Part shown: in pieces, positions 46,001-53,992 of the stretch
Position numbering within the stretch: the first letter of the stretch is position 1
Layout: every line of letters begins with the position of its first letter
NCBI RefSeq assembly: GCF_943733665.1
Contig: NZ_OX030782.1
Coordinates: 5,380,501 to 5,444,500, forward strand
Source of the DNA: Aquimarina sp. Aq107
GTDB lineage: Bacteria; Bacteroidota; Bacteroidia; Flavobacteriales; Flavobacteriaceae
Length of the DNA stretch: 64,000 bases
Direction of reading: 5' to 3'
Position numbers and translations under genes: made by a program
Notes under the pieces: model-generated
Database searches by the model: none
The model's input: the letters and a program-made list of their open reading frames with translations, nothing else
Told to the model about the DNA's origin: nothing

Positions 46001-46333
46001 AATTTTGAAATAAAAGAACTTCCTAAAGAAACTCAACTTTCTTGTATCTGCGATGTAGAGACAGAAGATGTAAATAAAGATGGAAATATAGATCTCATAA
46101 TTGCAGGGAATAATTATAATTTTAAACCACAGTTCTCAAGATTAGATGCTAGTAGAGGAAATGTTTTGTTAGGAGATGGGAAAGGCAATTTTGAAAATCA
46201 AAAATATTCAGGCTTTTCGGTAGAGGATGAGGTTAGAGCAATGCACTGGTTAGAAAATAAATCTGGAGAAAAATATTTACTTGTAGGGATTAATAATCAA
46301 ATGCCTAAAATATTTAAAATGAACACGAAATAA
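43007..46333 (+). CDS. FG-GAP/VCBS-repeat lipoprotein with ASPIC/UnbV domain, copy 2
   Basis: 1,108 residues, one base after copy 1. Lipobox LILSSCAKE (Cys17). Repeats such as VAIGDINNDGLPDVYL, VMVDINADGLLDIYV, FDYDMDGDLDVYIL and DLDNDGDLDLVV carry the Ca-binding DxDxDG loops. The ASPIC/UnbV domain is about residues 541-610 (AIGSIVELYVKD, RGFQSSIEYVMTIGLGQNEK, YPDGKSQLL). The layout is the same as copy 1 and copy 3, with diverged sequence, so the three may bind different faces or parts of a substrate. Anchoring in the outer membrane is expected. Confidence 0.87.
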   Translation: MNKFLYRSFIILILSSCAKEKIEKLEIEQEDTLFTKLTPEETKIDFVNQVDNEKDFNIFTYRNFYNGGGVAIGDINNDGLPDVYLTANRKENKLYLNKGNLTFEDVSESAGITGKNSWSTGVVMVDINADGLLDIYVCNAGNVEGDDQKNELFINNGPSPDTGIITFTEKAEEYNLADSGFTTHAAFFDYDMDGDLDVYILNNSFIPVSSLGYVNKRNLRAKDWDIPEILKGGGDKLMRNDDGVFTDVSETAGIFGSLIGFGLGVTIGDVNKDLLPDIYVSNDFYERDYLYINQGDGTFNEEIKDWVKHLSISSMGADMADINNDGYPEIFVTDMLPEDDQRLKETSSFESYDVYKLKKSRDFYNQYMQNSLQLNNGDNTFSEIAFYSGVAKTDWSWGALLFDMDNDGYRDIYVSNGIYHDLTDQDFMNFFANDIIQKMTLTGKKEEVDSIINKMPSTPIPNYAFRNKGNLSFLDKTKDWGFEEPTFSNGSAYGDLDNDGDLDLVVNNFNMPVSIYKNNSEKKHNNYLKVQVKGTDKNTYAIGSIVELYVKDEIIRQELIPTRGFQSSIEYVMTIGLGQNEKIDSLRVIYPDGKSQLLNDVQLNKQITLNHKNANQNYQYISQKSISYFKEVSHDLPAHKEDSYVDFDYEGLVYKMQSREGPAIAISDVNNDGNDDVYIGGAYGQKGKLYMQNASGELKATSFETEEFFEDVTAVFEDIDGDKDLDLVIGSGGNFKGARAGVRSYINDGKGNFSRGNIIKPTNTNISVITAYDYDQDGDVDIFAGSHSVIGTYGVSPQSYFLENDGNGNFIDVTVSKAIDIKNIGMITDAIWNDINSDGKKDLIVVGEWMSPKMFINDGKSLNLIKTNLDSISGWYNTLEASDLDNDGDTDLVLGNRGLNSIYQCSTESPSKMYINDFDNNGTVEQIITQTIDGKDVPIHLKKEITAQINILKKQNLKFSEYATKAINELFSKEVLDNTTIKTVNNFASIVAYNIGDNNFEIKELPKETQLSCICDVETEDVNKDGNIDLIIAGNNYNFKPQFSRLDASRGNVLLGDGKGNFENQKYSGFSVEDEVRAMHWLENKSGEKYLLVGINNQMPKIFKMNTK

Positions 46334-46360
46334 TATCCAAAAAGAATAGAATTCACACAA

Positions 46361-49300
46361 ATGATTAAAAATAGGATCATATTAACTTTTGGGCTGTTGT
46401 TTTTAGTAGGATGTCAGAAACAAGAAACCAATCAAGGAGAATTATTTGATAAAGTTACTTCAGAGGTTTCAAACGTGTCATTTCAGAATACGTTAGTTCC
46501 TACCGAGGAGTTAAATATTTTGGATTATCTATATTATTATAATGGAGCTGGTGTAGCTGTTGGGGATATCAATAAAGATGATTTAGTTGATGTGTTTTTT
46601 ACTTCTAATCAGGGCGAGAATAAATTGTATCTTAATAAAGGAAATTTTCAATTTGAAGATATTACGGATAAAGCGGGAGTAATAGGGCATTCTGATTGGA
46701 ATACAGGTACCACAATGGCGGATATTAATGGAGATGGATATCTCGATATTTATGTTTGTGCCGTGGTCGGGCTACAAGGACTAGAAGGAAAAAATGAATT
46801 ATTCATTAATAATGGGGATAATACATTTACCGAAAAAGCCTCAGAGTATAAACTAGATTTTCAAAATTACAGTACATCGGCTGCTTTTTTTGATTATGAC
46901 AATGATGGGGATTTGGATATGTATTTATTAAATCATGCAATCCATACTCAAAATTCTTTTGGTAGAGCATCTCTTAGAATTAATCGAAGTTCTGAAAGTG
47001 GTGATAAGCTGCTTCGTAATGATGGTAAAGTCTTTACAGACGTAAGTGTAGAAGCTGGGATTTTTGGAGGAGGAAATGGATATGGTCTTGGAATCGCAAC
47101 TGCTGATTTTAATAATGATGGATATACAGATATTTATGTAAGTAATGATTTTCACGAAGATGATTACTATTATATTAATAACACGGACGGTACTTTTAGT
47201 GAATCACTAAAAGAAAAGTTTGGCCATACGAGTCGCTTTTCTATGGGTAATGATGTAACAGATATCAATCACGATGGATATCCAGATATTATAACATTGG
47301 ATATGACTCCAGAGGATGAAAACGTTCTCAAAGCTTCTGCTGGAGATGAAACTGTAGATATGTTACAGATGCGAATCAATCGATTAGGATATCATAATCA
47401 ATATGCTCGTAATATGCTTCAGGTTAATCAAGGGAGTTATTTTGAAGAAACTGCTTTGTTAAGTGGTGTAGCTGCAACTGATTGGAGTTGGTCAGCGTTA
47501 TTTGCGGATTATGATCAAGACGGAGAGCAGGATGTATTTATATCGAATGGAATCCCAAAACGTCCTAATGATCTCGATTATATTAAGTATATCTCTAATG
47601 AGAAAATTCAAGAAAAGCTAAATAGCTCCAAGTTAGTAGATAACGAGGCTTTAAATATTATGCCTTCCGGAGAAGTACAGAATTATATTTTTAAAGGAGA
47701 TAAAGAGATTCAATTTAATGATAAATCATTACGCTGGCTTCCGATAGAAAACACTGCTTCTACAGGAAGTGCTTATGCAGATTTTGATAATGATGGCGAT
47801 CTAGATATTGTAACTAATAATATTAATGCGAGACCCTCTTTTTATAGAAATAAAACAAATGGTCAAAAACGATTTTTAAAACTAAAATTTGATTTTAAAG
47901 ATAATAATAAACTAGGTATTGGGACTAAGGTGTTGTCCTATCATCGGGGAATTGCTCAGTACAAACAATTATTTACTTCTAAGGGATTTCAATCCTCTTC
48001 AGAGCCTATGATTCATTTTGGGTACGATACGATTGCAGCTATAGATTCTCTGAAAATTATATGGCCGGATAATACGATTCAAGTAGCAGAAAATATAACT
48101 ACAAATCAAACATTAACAATTAAATTGTTACACAAAAGAAACATTGTGAATTATGAAGAATTGTTTCCTAAAAATAAAGGTTGGTTTAAGGAAATAGACT
48201 CTATCCCTGGATTACAATATGTACATAAAGAGAATAATTATACAGATTTTAATCGCCAAAAATTAATTCCATATAAAATTTCTGATCGAGGTCCTGCCAC
48301 TGCGATAGGTGATCTTAATAATGATGGGAAAGAAGATGTTTTCTTTGGAAGTTCAAAACTTGAGTCTTCTAAAATATATATTCAGACAGCAACTGGTTTC
48401 GAAGAGCAACGGTTGGAAATTCTTGATATTGATAAAAAGAAAGAAGATGTAGTAGCTATCATCGAAGATCTTAATAATGATACGATAAAAGATTTATTGG
48501 TCTGTTCTTCTGGCGGCGAATTTTATGGTAACTCTAAGGAATTAATAGATAGATTGTATTTAAATTCAGATAAAGGATTAGTAAAAGGTAGTTTTCCGGA
48601 GCTATATGAACACGAATCGGTAATAAAAACTCATGACGTAGATAGCGATGGTGATTTAGATATTTTCGTTGGAGGGTATGCCGTTTCTAATGATTTTGGT
48701 AAGATGCCAAATTCATACCTTTTAATTAATGATAAAGGAAATTTTACGATCAAAGAAAATCCTGATTTAATACAAGTAGGTATGGTAACAGATGCTATTT
48801 GGGATGATTTTGATAGTGATGGAATAAAAGATTTGATCGTCATTGGAGAATGGATGTCTCCACACTTTTTTAAAAATGAAAATGGAAAATTAATAGATGT
48901 TACTGCTAAATTTTTGCCAAGAAATTTAAACGGTCTTTGGCAATCTATTATCGAATTCGATATAGATAATGATGGTGATAATGATTATTTGCTCGGTAAT
49001 TTTGGACTAAATTCTAAGTTTACCGCTTCTTCAGACTTACCACTAAAAATGTATTATTCTGATTTTGATAAAAACAAAACAACAGAAACTATTGTTGCAA
49101 TACCCAAGAATGGTAAATATTATACGGCTTTAGCATTAGATGAGTTATCAAGTCAGCTTAATTATCTCAAGAAAAAATTTACTACTTATACCGGTTTTGC
49201 AGGTAAAACTGTAGATCAAATTTTTGGTAAAGATGTATTAGAAAATGCAAAGTTGTTTGAAGTACACGAACTAGCTTCTGGATACTTAAAAAATGATCAA

Positions 49301-49627
49301 GGAACATTTTCATTTGTCCCTTTCGATGATTCACTCCAATTAGCTCCTATATTGTCGATGTTAAAATATGATTTTAATAAAGATGGAACAGAAGAAGTGT
49401 TATTAGCTGGTAATTATTTCGGAGTAATTCCATATCACGGAAGGTTTGATGGATTTGCAGGTGCTATAATAGGAAAGGATGCTTTAATAATTAAAGCACA
49501 AGAATTGGGGATTAACTTAAGTCAAAAATCCGTTAGAGGATTAAATATTATTAATTTTGTAAATAAGGATTATTTACTTATCACACTAAACAATGGAAAA
49601 GCAGAGATTTATGAAATGTTTCAATAA
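46361..49627 (+). CDS. FG-GAP/VCBS-repeat lipoprotein with ASPIC/UnbV domain, copy 3
   Basis: 1,088 residues, 27 bases after copy 2. Lipobox FLVGCQKQE (Cys18). Repeats VAVGDINKDDLVDVFF, TMADINGDGYLDIYV, FDYDNDGDLDMYLL and ATADFNNDGYTDIYV are of the same Ca-binding type. The ASPIC/UnbV domain is about 520-587 (GIGTKVLSYHRG, KGFQSSSEPMIHFG, IWPDNTIQV). It is followed by the haloperoxidase-like gene with a 19-base gap, so the peroxidase is probably made with it. No direct function can be assigned. Confidence 0.87.
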   Translation: MIKNRIILTFGLLFLVGCQKQETNQGELFDKVTSEVSNVSFQNTLVPTEELNILDYLYYYNGAGVAVGDINKDDLVDVFFTSNQGENKLYLNKGNFQFEDITDKAGVIGHSDWNTGTTMADINGDGYLDIYVCAVVGLQGLEGKNELFINNGDNTFTEKASEYKLDFQNYSTSAAFFDYDNDGDLDMYLLNHAIHTQNSFGRASLRINRSSESGDKLLRNDGKVFTDVSVEAGIFGGGNGYGLGIATADFNNDGYTDIYVSNDFHEDDYYYINNTDGTFSESLKEKFGHTSRFSMGNDVTDINHDGYPDIITLDMTPEDENVLKASAGDETVDMLQMRINRLGYHNQYARNMLQVNQGSYFEETALLSGVAATDWSWSALFADYDQDGEQDVFISNGIPKRPNDLDYIKYISNEKIQEKLNSSKLVDNEALNIMPSGEVQNYIFKGDKEIQFNDKSLRWLPIENTASTGSAYADFDNDGDLDIVTNNINARPSFYRNKTNGQKRFLKLKFDFKDNNKLGIGTKVLSYHRGIAQYKQLFTSKGFQSSSEPMIHFGYDTIAAIDSLKIIWPDNTIQVAENITTNQTLTIKLLHKRNIVNYEELFPKNKGWFKEIDSIPGLQYVHKENNYTDFNRQKLIPYKISDRGPATAIGDLNNDGKEDVFFGSSKLESSKIYIQTATGFEEQRLEILDIDKKKEDVVAIIEDLNNDTIKDLLVCSSGGEFYGNSKELIDRLYLNSDKGLVKGSFPELYEHESVIKTHDVDSDGDLDIFVGGYAVSNDFGKMPNSYLLINDKGNFTIKENPDLIQVGMVTDAIWDDFDSDGIKDLIVIGEWMSPHFFKNENGKLIDVTAKFLPRNLNGLWQSIIEFDIDNDGDNDYLLGNFGLNSKFTASSDLPLKMYYSDFDKNKTTETIVAIPKNGKYYTALALDELSSQLNYLKKKFTTYTGFAGKTVDQIFGKDVLENAKLFEVHELASGYLKNDQGTFSFVPFDDSLQLAPILSMLKYDFNKDGTEEVLLAGNYFGVIPYHGRFDGFAGAIIGKDALIIKAQELGINLSQKSVRGLNIINFVNKDYLLITLNNGKAEIYEMFQ

Positions 49628-49646
49628 ATGGAGCAAAATTAACGTA

Positions 49647-51008
49647 ATGACTAAGAGTAAGAGTTTATTTTTAATTACTTCTTCGTTGCTTTTTTTAAAC
49701 GCTTGTCAAAAAGAAGAAAAGCAGATTGTAATTACGGCTCAAGATTACCATAATGCAGTAGATAAAATCACAGAGGTAATGGTACATGATATTTTTTCTC
49801 CTCCTGTAGCAAGTCGCATATATAACTATGCTAATATAGCTGCTTATGAGGTGATAAGACAAGAAGGGGCAGGTTATAATACTTTATCAAATCAATTACA
49901 TAACCTAAAAAATATTCCTGTCGCTGATACGACTAAACATATAAATCATAAACTTTCTGCATTAGTGGCGTATATGGAAGTAGGAAAGTCATTACTTTTT
50001 TCCGAAGATCGAGTAGAAGTTTACAGAGATAGTTTGTATGGTTTTTGGGAATTACAGAATGAAGAAATATTTAATGATTCTAAAACCTATGGTTTAGCGG
50101 TTGCGGAGCATATTAAGATTTGGTACGCTTCCGATAATTATGCGCAAACTAGAACGATGCCTAAGTTTTCGGTTAATACAGAAGATCCTTCTAGATGGCA
50201 ACCTACTCCACCAGATTATATGGATGGCATAGAACCTCATTGGAAAGAAATAAGACCTTCTATTATTGATTCTTCTTCTCAGTTTAAGCCAGCTAGATAT
50301 CCAGATTTTTCGTTAGAAAAAGATACACCTTTTTATAAAGAATTGATGGAAACTTATGAGGTAGGGAATACGATAAAAGAAGAAGGAGAAAAATCAGAAA
50401 AATTAGAAATAGCTCAATTCTGGGATTGCAACCCTTATGTTTCGACACATAAGGGACATCTAATGTTTGCTACGAAGAAAATTACACCAGGAGCTCATTG
50501 GATAGGTATTTGTAAAATAGCGTGTAAAAAAACAAATGCTGATTTTGCGAAGACTGTGTTTGCTTATACAAAAACTTCCATCGCAATTGCAGATGCTTTT
50601 ATAAGTTGTTGGGACGAGAAATATAGAAGTAATTTGATACGCCCAGAAACTTTGATTAATCAACATATAGATGAAAATTGGACACCTGTATTGCAGACAC
50701 CTCCATTTCCCGAATATACAAGTGGACATTCTGTAGTTTCTGGAGCAGCGTCTACTGTTCTTACGGATATTTTTGGAGATAATTTTTCTTTTGATGATGA
50801 TACCGAATTACAATATGGATTGCCTGTTCGTTCCTTTATATCCTTTAATCAAGCGGCTGATGAAGCTGCTGTAAGCAGGTTGTATGGTGGGATTCATTAT
50901 AGAGCAGCTATTGATTTAGGTTTAGATCAAGGACGTGCATTAGGAAGTTTTGTAGTACGTAAGTTAAAAATGAATATTTCGAATTCTAAAGTCGCAAGTT
51001 CTAACTAG
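49647..51008 (+). CDS. vanadium-dependent haloperoxidase / PAP2-type lipoprotein
   Basis: 453 residues from ATG 49647, preferred over the open frame at 49593 because it starts a lipoprotein signal (Cys20 in FLNACQKE). The vanadate/phosphate pocket is laid out as in vanadium haloperoxidases: Arg332 in IRPETLI, the FPEYTSGHSVVSGA loop with His361, Arg411 in SRLYGGIHYR and His417 in the same motif. Bacteroidetes members of this family are mostly uncharacterised; the fold also makes acid phosphatases, so halide oxidation is unproven. It is the fourth gene of the FG-GAP operon, 19 bases after copy 3 and one base before the GyrI-like gene. Confidence 0.88.
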   Translation: MTKSKSLFLITSSLLFLNACQKEEKQIVITAQDYHNAVDKITEVMVHDIFSPPVASRIYNYANIAAYEVIRQEGAGYNTLSNQLHNLKNIPVADTTKHINHKLSALVAYMEVGKSLLFSEDRVEVYRDSLYGFWELQNEEIFNDSKTYGLAVAEHIKIWYASDNYAQTRTMPKFSVNTEDPSRWQPTPPDYMDGIEPHWKEIRPSIIDSSSQFKPARYPDFSLEKDTPFYKELMETYEVGNTIKEEGEKSEKLEIAQFWDCNPYVSTHKGHLMFATKKITPGAHWIGICKIACKKTNADFAKTVFAYTKTSIAIADAFISCWDEKYRSNLIRPETLINQHIDENWTPVLQTPPFPEYTSGHSVVSGAASTVLTDIFGDNFSFDDDTELQYGLPVRSFISFNQAADEAAVSRLYGGIHYRAAIDLGLDQGRALGSFVVRKLKMNISNSKVASSN

Positions 51009-51009
51009 T

Positions 51010-51921
51010 ATGAAGAGAATTGCAGTTGTAGCTTTGGTAATACTAATAGGTGTTTCTATTTGGTATTTATTTATAAAAAAATATGATTATCAAGTTTCTT
51101 TTAGTGTCAAAGGTTCTCCAGGTAGTGTGTATTATCAGGTAATTAGTTGGGAGTCTTGGGGCAAAGATCCAAAGGCTAAAAATATTACCACTTTGGATAC
51201 TACGTTGTTTAAGCAAGTGTCCCAAAAAGTAACAGTAAAAGATACTGTTATTAATCTAGATTGGACTTTAGAAAGTTTAAACGATTCTATAACTAAAATT
51301 AAAGTAGGTGCAATTTCTAAAGAGTATTCCATACAGAATAGAGTACGAATACTTATGGGTGAAACAATCTTTACTAGAGGATTAAAAAAAGAGCTAAAAG
51401 TTTTTGGTAAGCAAGCCAATGATTTTGCAGATACTTTTAAAATAGAGATAGAAGGAGAATCCGAAATACCTAGTTTAACGTATTTATTTGTTTCATCATC
51501 TTCTAATCGTTTTGGTAAGGCAGGTATGATGATGAGAACTAATTCTGATCTTTATCCAAAGATATTAGAAAATAATGTAACGGTTGATGGAGCACCATTT
51601 GTAAAAATTAAAGAATGGGATGTTTTAGATGATACAATCAAGTTTGATTTTGGTTTTCCAATAAAGGAAACAGATTCTCTGCCATTAAATTCAATAGTTA
51701 AATTTGATAAATCACCTCCAAAAAAAGCCTTAAAAGCTGTTTTCTACGGTAATTACAGAAATAGTGATCAAGCCTGGTTTGCACTTATAGCGTATGCCGA
51801 AAGAAGAAATATTTCAATTGTAAAAAAACCTCTAGAAATATTCTATAATAATCCAATGCAAGACGGTGATGCTTCTCAATGGAAAGCCGAAATTTTCGTG
51901 CCGATTTCGAATAAAAATTAA
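51010..51921 (+). CDS. membrane-anchored GyrI-like / SRPBCC-like protein
   Basis: 303 residues. One N-terminal membrane helix (about 4-22, IAVVALVILIGVSIWYLFI) anchors the rest. Residues about 28-140 are SRPBCC-like (SVKGSPGSVYYQVISWESWG, ITKIKVGAISKEYSI). The C-terminal 120 or so form a GyrI-like/AraC-effector domain with the usual close KALKAVFYGNYRNSDQAWFA, then KPLEIFYNNPMQDGDASQWK and AEIFVPI. GyrI-like domains bind hydrophobic ligands. The gene starts one base after the haloperoxidase stop and closes the operon, so it may bind or pass on a product of that enzyme. Confidence 0.8.
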   Translation: MKRIAVVALVILIGVSIWYLFIKKYDYQVSFSVKGSPGSVYYQVISWESWGKDPKAKNITTLDTTLFKQVSQKVTVKDTVINLDWTLESLNDSITKIKVGAISKEYSIQNRVRILMGETIFTRGLKKELKVFGKQANDFADTFKIEIEGESEIPSLTYLFVSSSSNRFGKAGMMMRTNSDLYPKILENNVTVDGAPFVKIKEWDVLDDTIKFDFGFPIKETDSLPLNSIVKFDKSPPKKALKAVFYGNYRNSDQAWFALIAYAERRNISIVKKPLEIFYNNPMQDGDASQWKAEIFVPISNKN

Positions 51922-51936
51922 TAGTTTTAATGATTA

Positions 51937-52860
51937 TCAGAATCTGCCAATTACTCCTAACTGACCTGCCCCAAGTCTAAGGTCCCATTTAATCTTAAAC
52001 TTCTTACTATCGTAAACATATCTTTCTTTTTTGTTCAGGTAGTTGTCAATTCCATCGACAATAACGACACTAAGAACAATACCAAGAGTCACATCAGTTA
52101 ACCAATGGGCACCTTCCCATAATCGTGATACTGGTGAGATTAAACCCAAAGCGTAAATACCTCCTTTTATATAAGGGTTTTTGAATTGTTTACTAATTGC
52201 ATATGCAGTTGTAAATGATAATATGGCATGACCAGAAGGGAAAGAGTGGTAGTCAGCTTCGCTACTATAGAATTTAAAAGCATCTTTACCTTTTCCTGTA
52301 TAAGGTCTGGCACGACCAGCTAGTGTTTTGCTGACAGTTTGGATAATTCCACCTGCAGTTGCCGAAGCAATTAGTAATACTCCTGTTTTGCGAACTTTTT
52401 CATTTTTTGTAATTAGTCCAAAAGCATATATTCCTGTTGTCAATCCATAGTTTACAAGGGGTTTTCCAAAACGAAATCCCGTTTCTCTAATAAAATCAGG
52501 AACATCATCTCTTTGATCTGTAAAAAAATCATTCGCAGGTTCATCTATTAGGTAAAGAAGCGTAGTTCCTGCTACAATTCCTCCAAATGTGGCCCAATCC
52601 TTTCCTTTCCATCTAAACGGTTGTGTATATGCGTGTTTTAAACCTCCAAATGCAGAAACTCCATCATACTTTAGCATTTGCCATCGAGTCATGTTGCTTT
52701 GTAAATCATTAGATTCATCTTCAGCATTCTCTTTAGATAGTTCTTCAATGGATTCTTGAACCGGTTCTTTCTGATTCTCATTAGATTTTTCTTGAGCATT
52801 GGAGTTTTCTGAAATAAGAAAAAGCAAAAAGAAAGCAGGTAACACGCGGAAATATTTCAT
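51937..52860 (-). CDS. exported PAP2-family phosphatase
   Basis: 307 residues with a signal peptide (ends ENSNAQ). PAP2 motifs KTLAGRARP, YHSFPSGHAILSFTTA and SRLWEGAHWLTDVTLG hold the conserved Arg, two His and the Arg-X6-His-X3-Asp set. Several membrane helices (for example GGIVAGTTLLYLIDE, YGLTTGIYAFGLI and VTLGIVLSVVIVDGI) place the active site on the periplasmic side. The family removes phosphate from lipid diphosphates such as undecaprenyl pyrophosphate or from phosphatidic acid. It is convergent with the GyrI-like gene (15-base gap) and looks unrelated to the operon on the other strand. Confidence 0.9.
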   Translation of the reverse strand: MKYFRVLPAFFLLFLISENSNAQEKSNENQKEPVQESIEELSKENAEDESNDLQSNMTRWQMLKYDGVSAFGGLKHAYTQPFRWKGKDWATFGGIVAGTTLLYLIDEPANDFFTDQRDDVPDFIRETGFRFGKPLVNYGLTTGIYAFGLITKNEKVRKTGVLLIASATAGGIIQTVSKTLAGRARPYTGKGKDAFKFYSSEADYHSFPSGHAILSFTTAYAISKQFKNPYIKGGIYALGLISPVSRLWEGAHWLTDVTLGIVLSVVIVDGIDNYLNKKERYVYDSKKFKIKWDLRLGAGQLGVIGRF

Positions 52861-52877
52861 AGGAATAATTTGGTAAA

Positions 52878-52912
52878 CAAAAATAATAACTTATTTGTAA
52901 ACAAATGGCAAA
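52878..52912 (-). promoter_or_regulatory. probable promoter of the PAP2 gene
   Basis: On the minus strand, TATTTTTG (52878-52885) has TTTG boxes 16 bases (52902-52905) and 23 bases (52909-52912) upstream. It would start transcription about 12 bases before the ATG. Confidence 0.45.
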
Positions 52913-52958
52913 TGCAAAAAATTGAATCGTTTTGTAAGCTTTTAGGTGTAAAAAGCAA

Positions 52959-52985
52959 AAAGCCCAAACAATTTGTTTGGGCTTT
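52959..52985 (-). terminator. terminator of the tRNA-Phe transcript
   Basis: 11-bp stem AAAGCCCAAAC / GTTTGGGCTTT with a 5-base loop, just after the tRNA 3' end on the minus strand and followed there by a T-rich tract. Confidence 0.85.
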
Positions 52986-52990
52986 AAAGG

Positions 52991-53063
52991 TGGTGCCTCC
53001 AGGAATCGAACCAGGGACACAAGGATTTTCAGTCCTTTGCTCTACCAACTGAGCTAAGGCACC
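52991..53063 (-). tRNA. tRNA-Phe (GAA anticodon)
   Basis: 73-nt cloverleaf on the minus strand. The acceptor GGTGCCT pairs with AGGCACC and is followed by discriminator A. The D-arm is AGCTCAGTTGGTAGAGC, the anticodon stem-loop AAGGA-CTGAAAA-TCCTT with anticodon GAA, and the T-arm has GGTTCGATTCC. The 3' CCA is not fully encoded (CCT follows the discriminator), so it is added after transcription. It is transcribed from a consensus promoter (53080-53110) and ends at a hairpin (52959-52985). Confidence 0.95.
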
Positions 53064-53079
53064 TTGCTGTAAGCGGATG

Positions 53080-53110
53080 CAAATATAGAACGCTTTTTTT
53101 AATACTCAAA
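53080..53110 (-). promoter_or_regulatory. promoter of tRNA-Phe
   Basis: On the minus strand, TTTG (53107-53110), a 19-base spacer and TATATTTG (53080-53087) match the Bacteroidetes consensus exactly, ending 16 bases before the tRNA 5' end. Confidence 0.75.
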
Positions 53111-53260
53111 AGAAAAAATTAAAAAAATCGTTTTGTACTTTTACAAACTTTAAATAAAAGCACGTAATATCCTGTAATCTAGAAGTTGTGGATAATAGAA
53201 AAAAGATTATAATTTTTAAAGAAAAGTAGAATCGATTACTCAGGAAATAAAAACAAACGA

Positions 53261-53992
53261 ATGAATCTCATTATTGATGTAGGTAATACTTCTATAAAAA
53301 TAGGTGTTTTCGAAAAAGATTCAATTGTTTACAAAGAAACACTGAAGTCAGAGAACTTCTCCAAGGTAATACAAAAAGTTTACCAAGACTATCCCTTAAT
53401 CAATAATGCAATAATTTCTTCTGTTGCTATCATTAAGAAACAAGATATAGCGATAATTAAAAATTTGTTTAATACGATTATTTTGGATCATACAGTAAGA
53501 ATGCCATTTAAAAATATGTATGCTACACCTACTACCTTAGGTGTTGATCGTTTAGGTTTAGTTGCTGGCGCAGTAGGTCAGTTTCCAAAAAAAGATGCAC
53601 TAGTTATTGATGCGGGAACATGTATTACGTATGATTTTAAAAATAAAGATGAGGAATATTTGGGAGGAGCAATTGCGCCAGGTTTAAGTTTAAGATATGC
53701 AAGTTTGCATAATTACACTTCAAAATTACCGTTATTAGAGCTAGAGTCGCCGAAAAATTATATTGGTGATACAACAAATCAAGCAATACATTCTGGAATT
53801 GTGAATGGTGTTTTGTATGAAATTGAGGGTGCAATTGCAGAATATTGCAACACTTACCCCGATTTAACAGTTATTTTAACCGGAGGAGATGCACATTTTT
53901 TGTCTAAAAGATTAAAAAATAGCATATTTGCCACCTCTAATTTTTTATTGGAGGGACTAAATCACATTTTAGCTTTTAATAACAGTCAATGA
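53261..53992 (+). CDS. coaX: type III pantothenate kinase CoaX
   Basis: 243 residues, the family's normal length. The ASKHA-fold motifs are IIDVGNTSIKIGVFEKD (phosphate 1), TTLGVDRLGLVAGAVGQFP, LVIDAGTCITYDF (phosphate 2, with the catalytic Asp) and LGGAIAPGLSLRYASLHNYT. Type III kinases phosphorylate pantothenate in CoA synthesis and are insensitive to CoA feedback. The stop overlaps the next start (ATGA), so this gene is coupled to the envelope-protein block that follows. Confidence 0.95.
   Translation: MNLIIDVGNTSIKIGVFEKDSIVYKETLKSENFSKVIQKVYQDYPLINNAIISSVAIIKKQDIAIIKNLFNTIILDHTVRMPFKNMYATPTTLGVDRLGLVAGAVGQFPKKDALVIDAGTCITYDFKNKDEEYLGGAIAPGLSLRYASLHNYTSKLPLLELESPKNYIGDTTNQAIHSGIVNGVLYEIEGAIAEYCNTYPDLTVILTGGDAHFLSKRLKNSIFATSNFLLEGLNHILAFNNSQ

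Noticed and set aside
43826..47155. Antisense open frames within the FG-GAP lipoprotein genes (43826-44029, 44516-44704, 45179-45367, 45715-45939, 46928-47155)
   Set aside because: They are shadows of repeated Asp/Asn-rich codons on the other strand, with no signal or neighbour support.
52857..53052. Open frames on both strands across the tRNA, including one ending in PPGIEPGTQGFSVLCSTN
   Set aside because: This is the usual false translation of a tRNA gene region; the tRNA-Phe cloverleaf explains the sequence.
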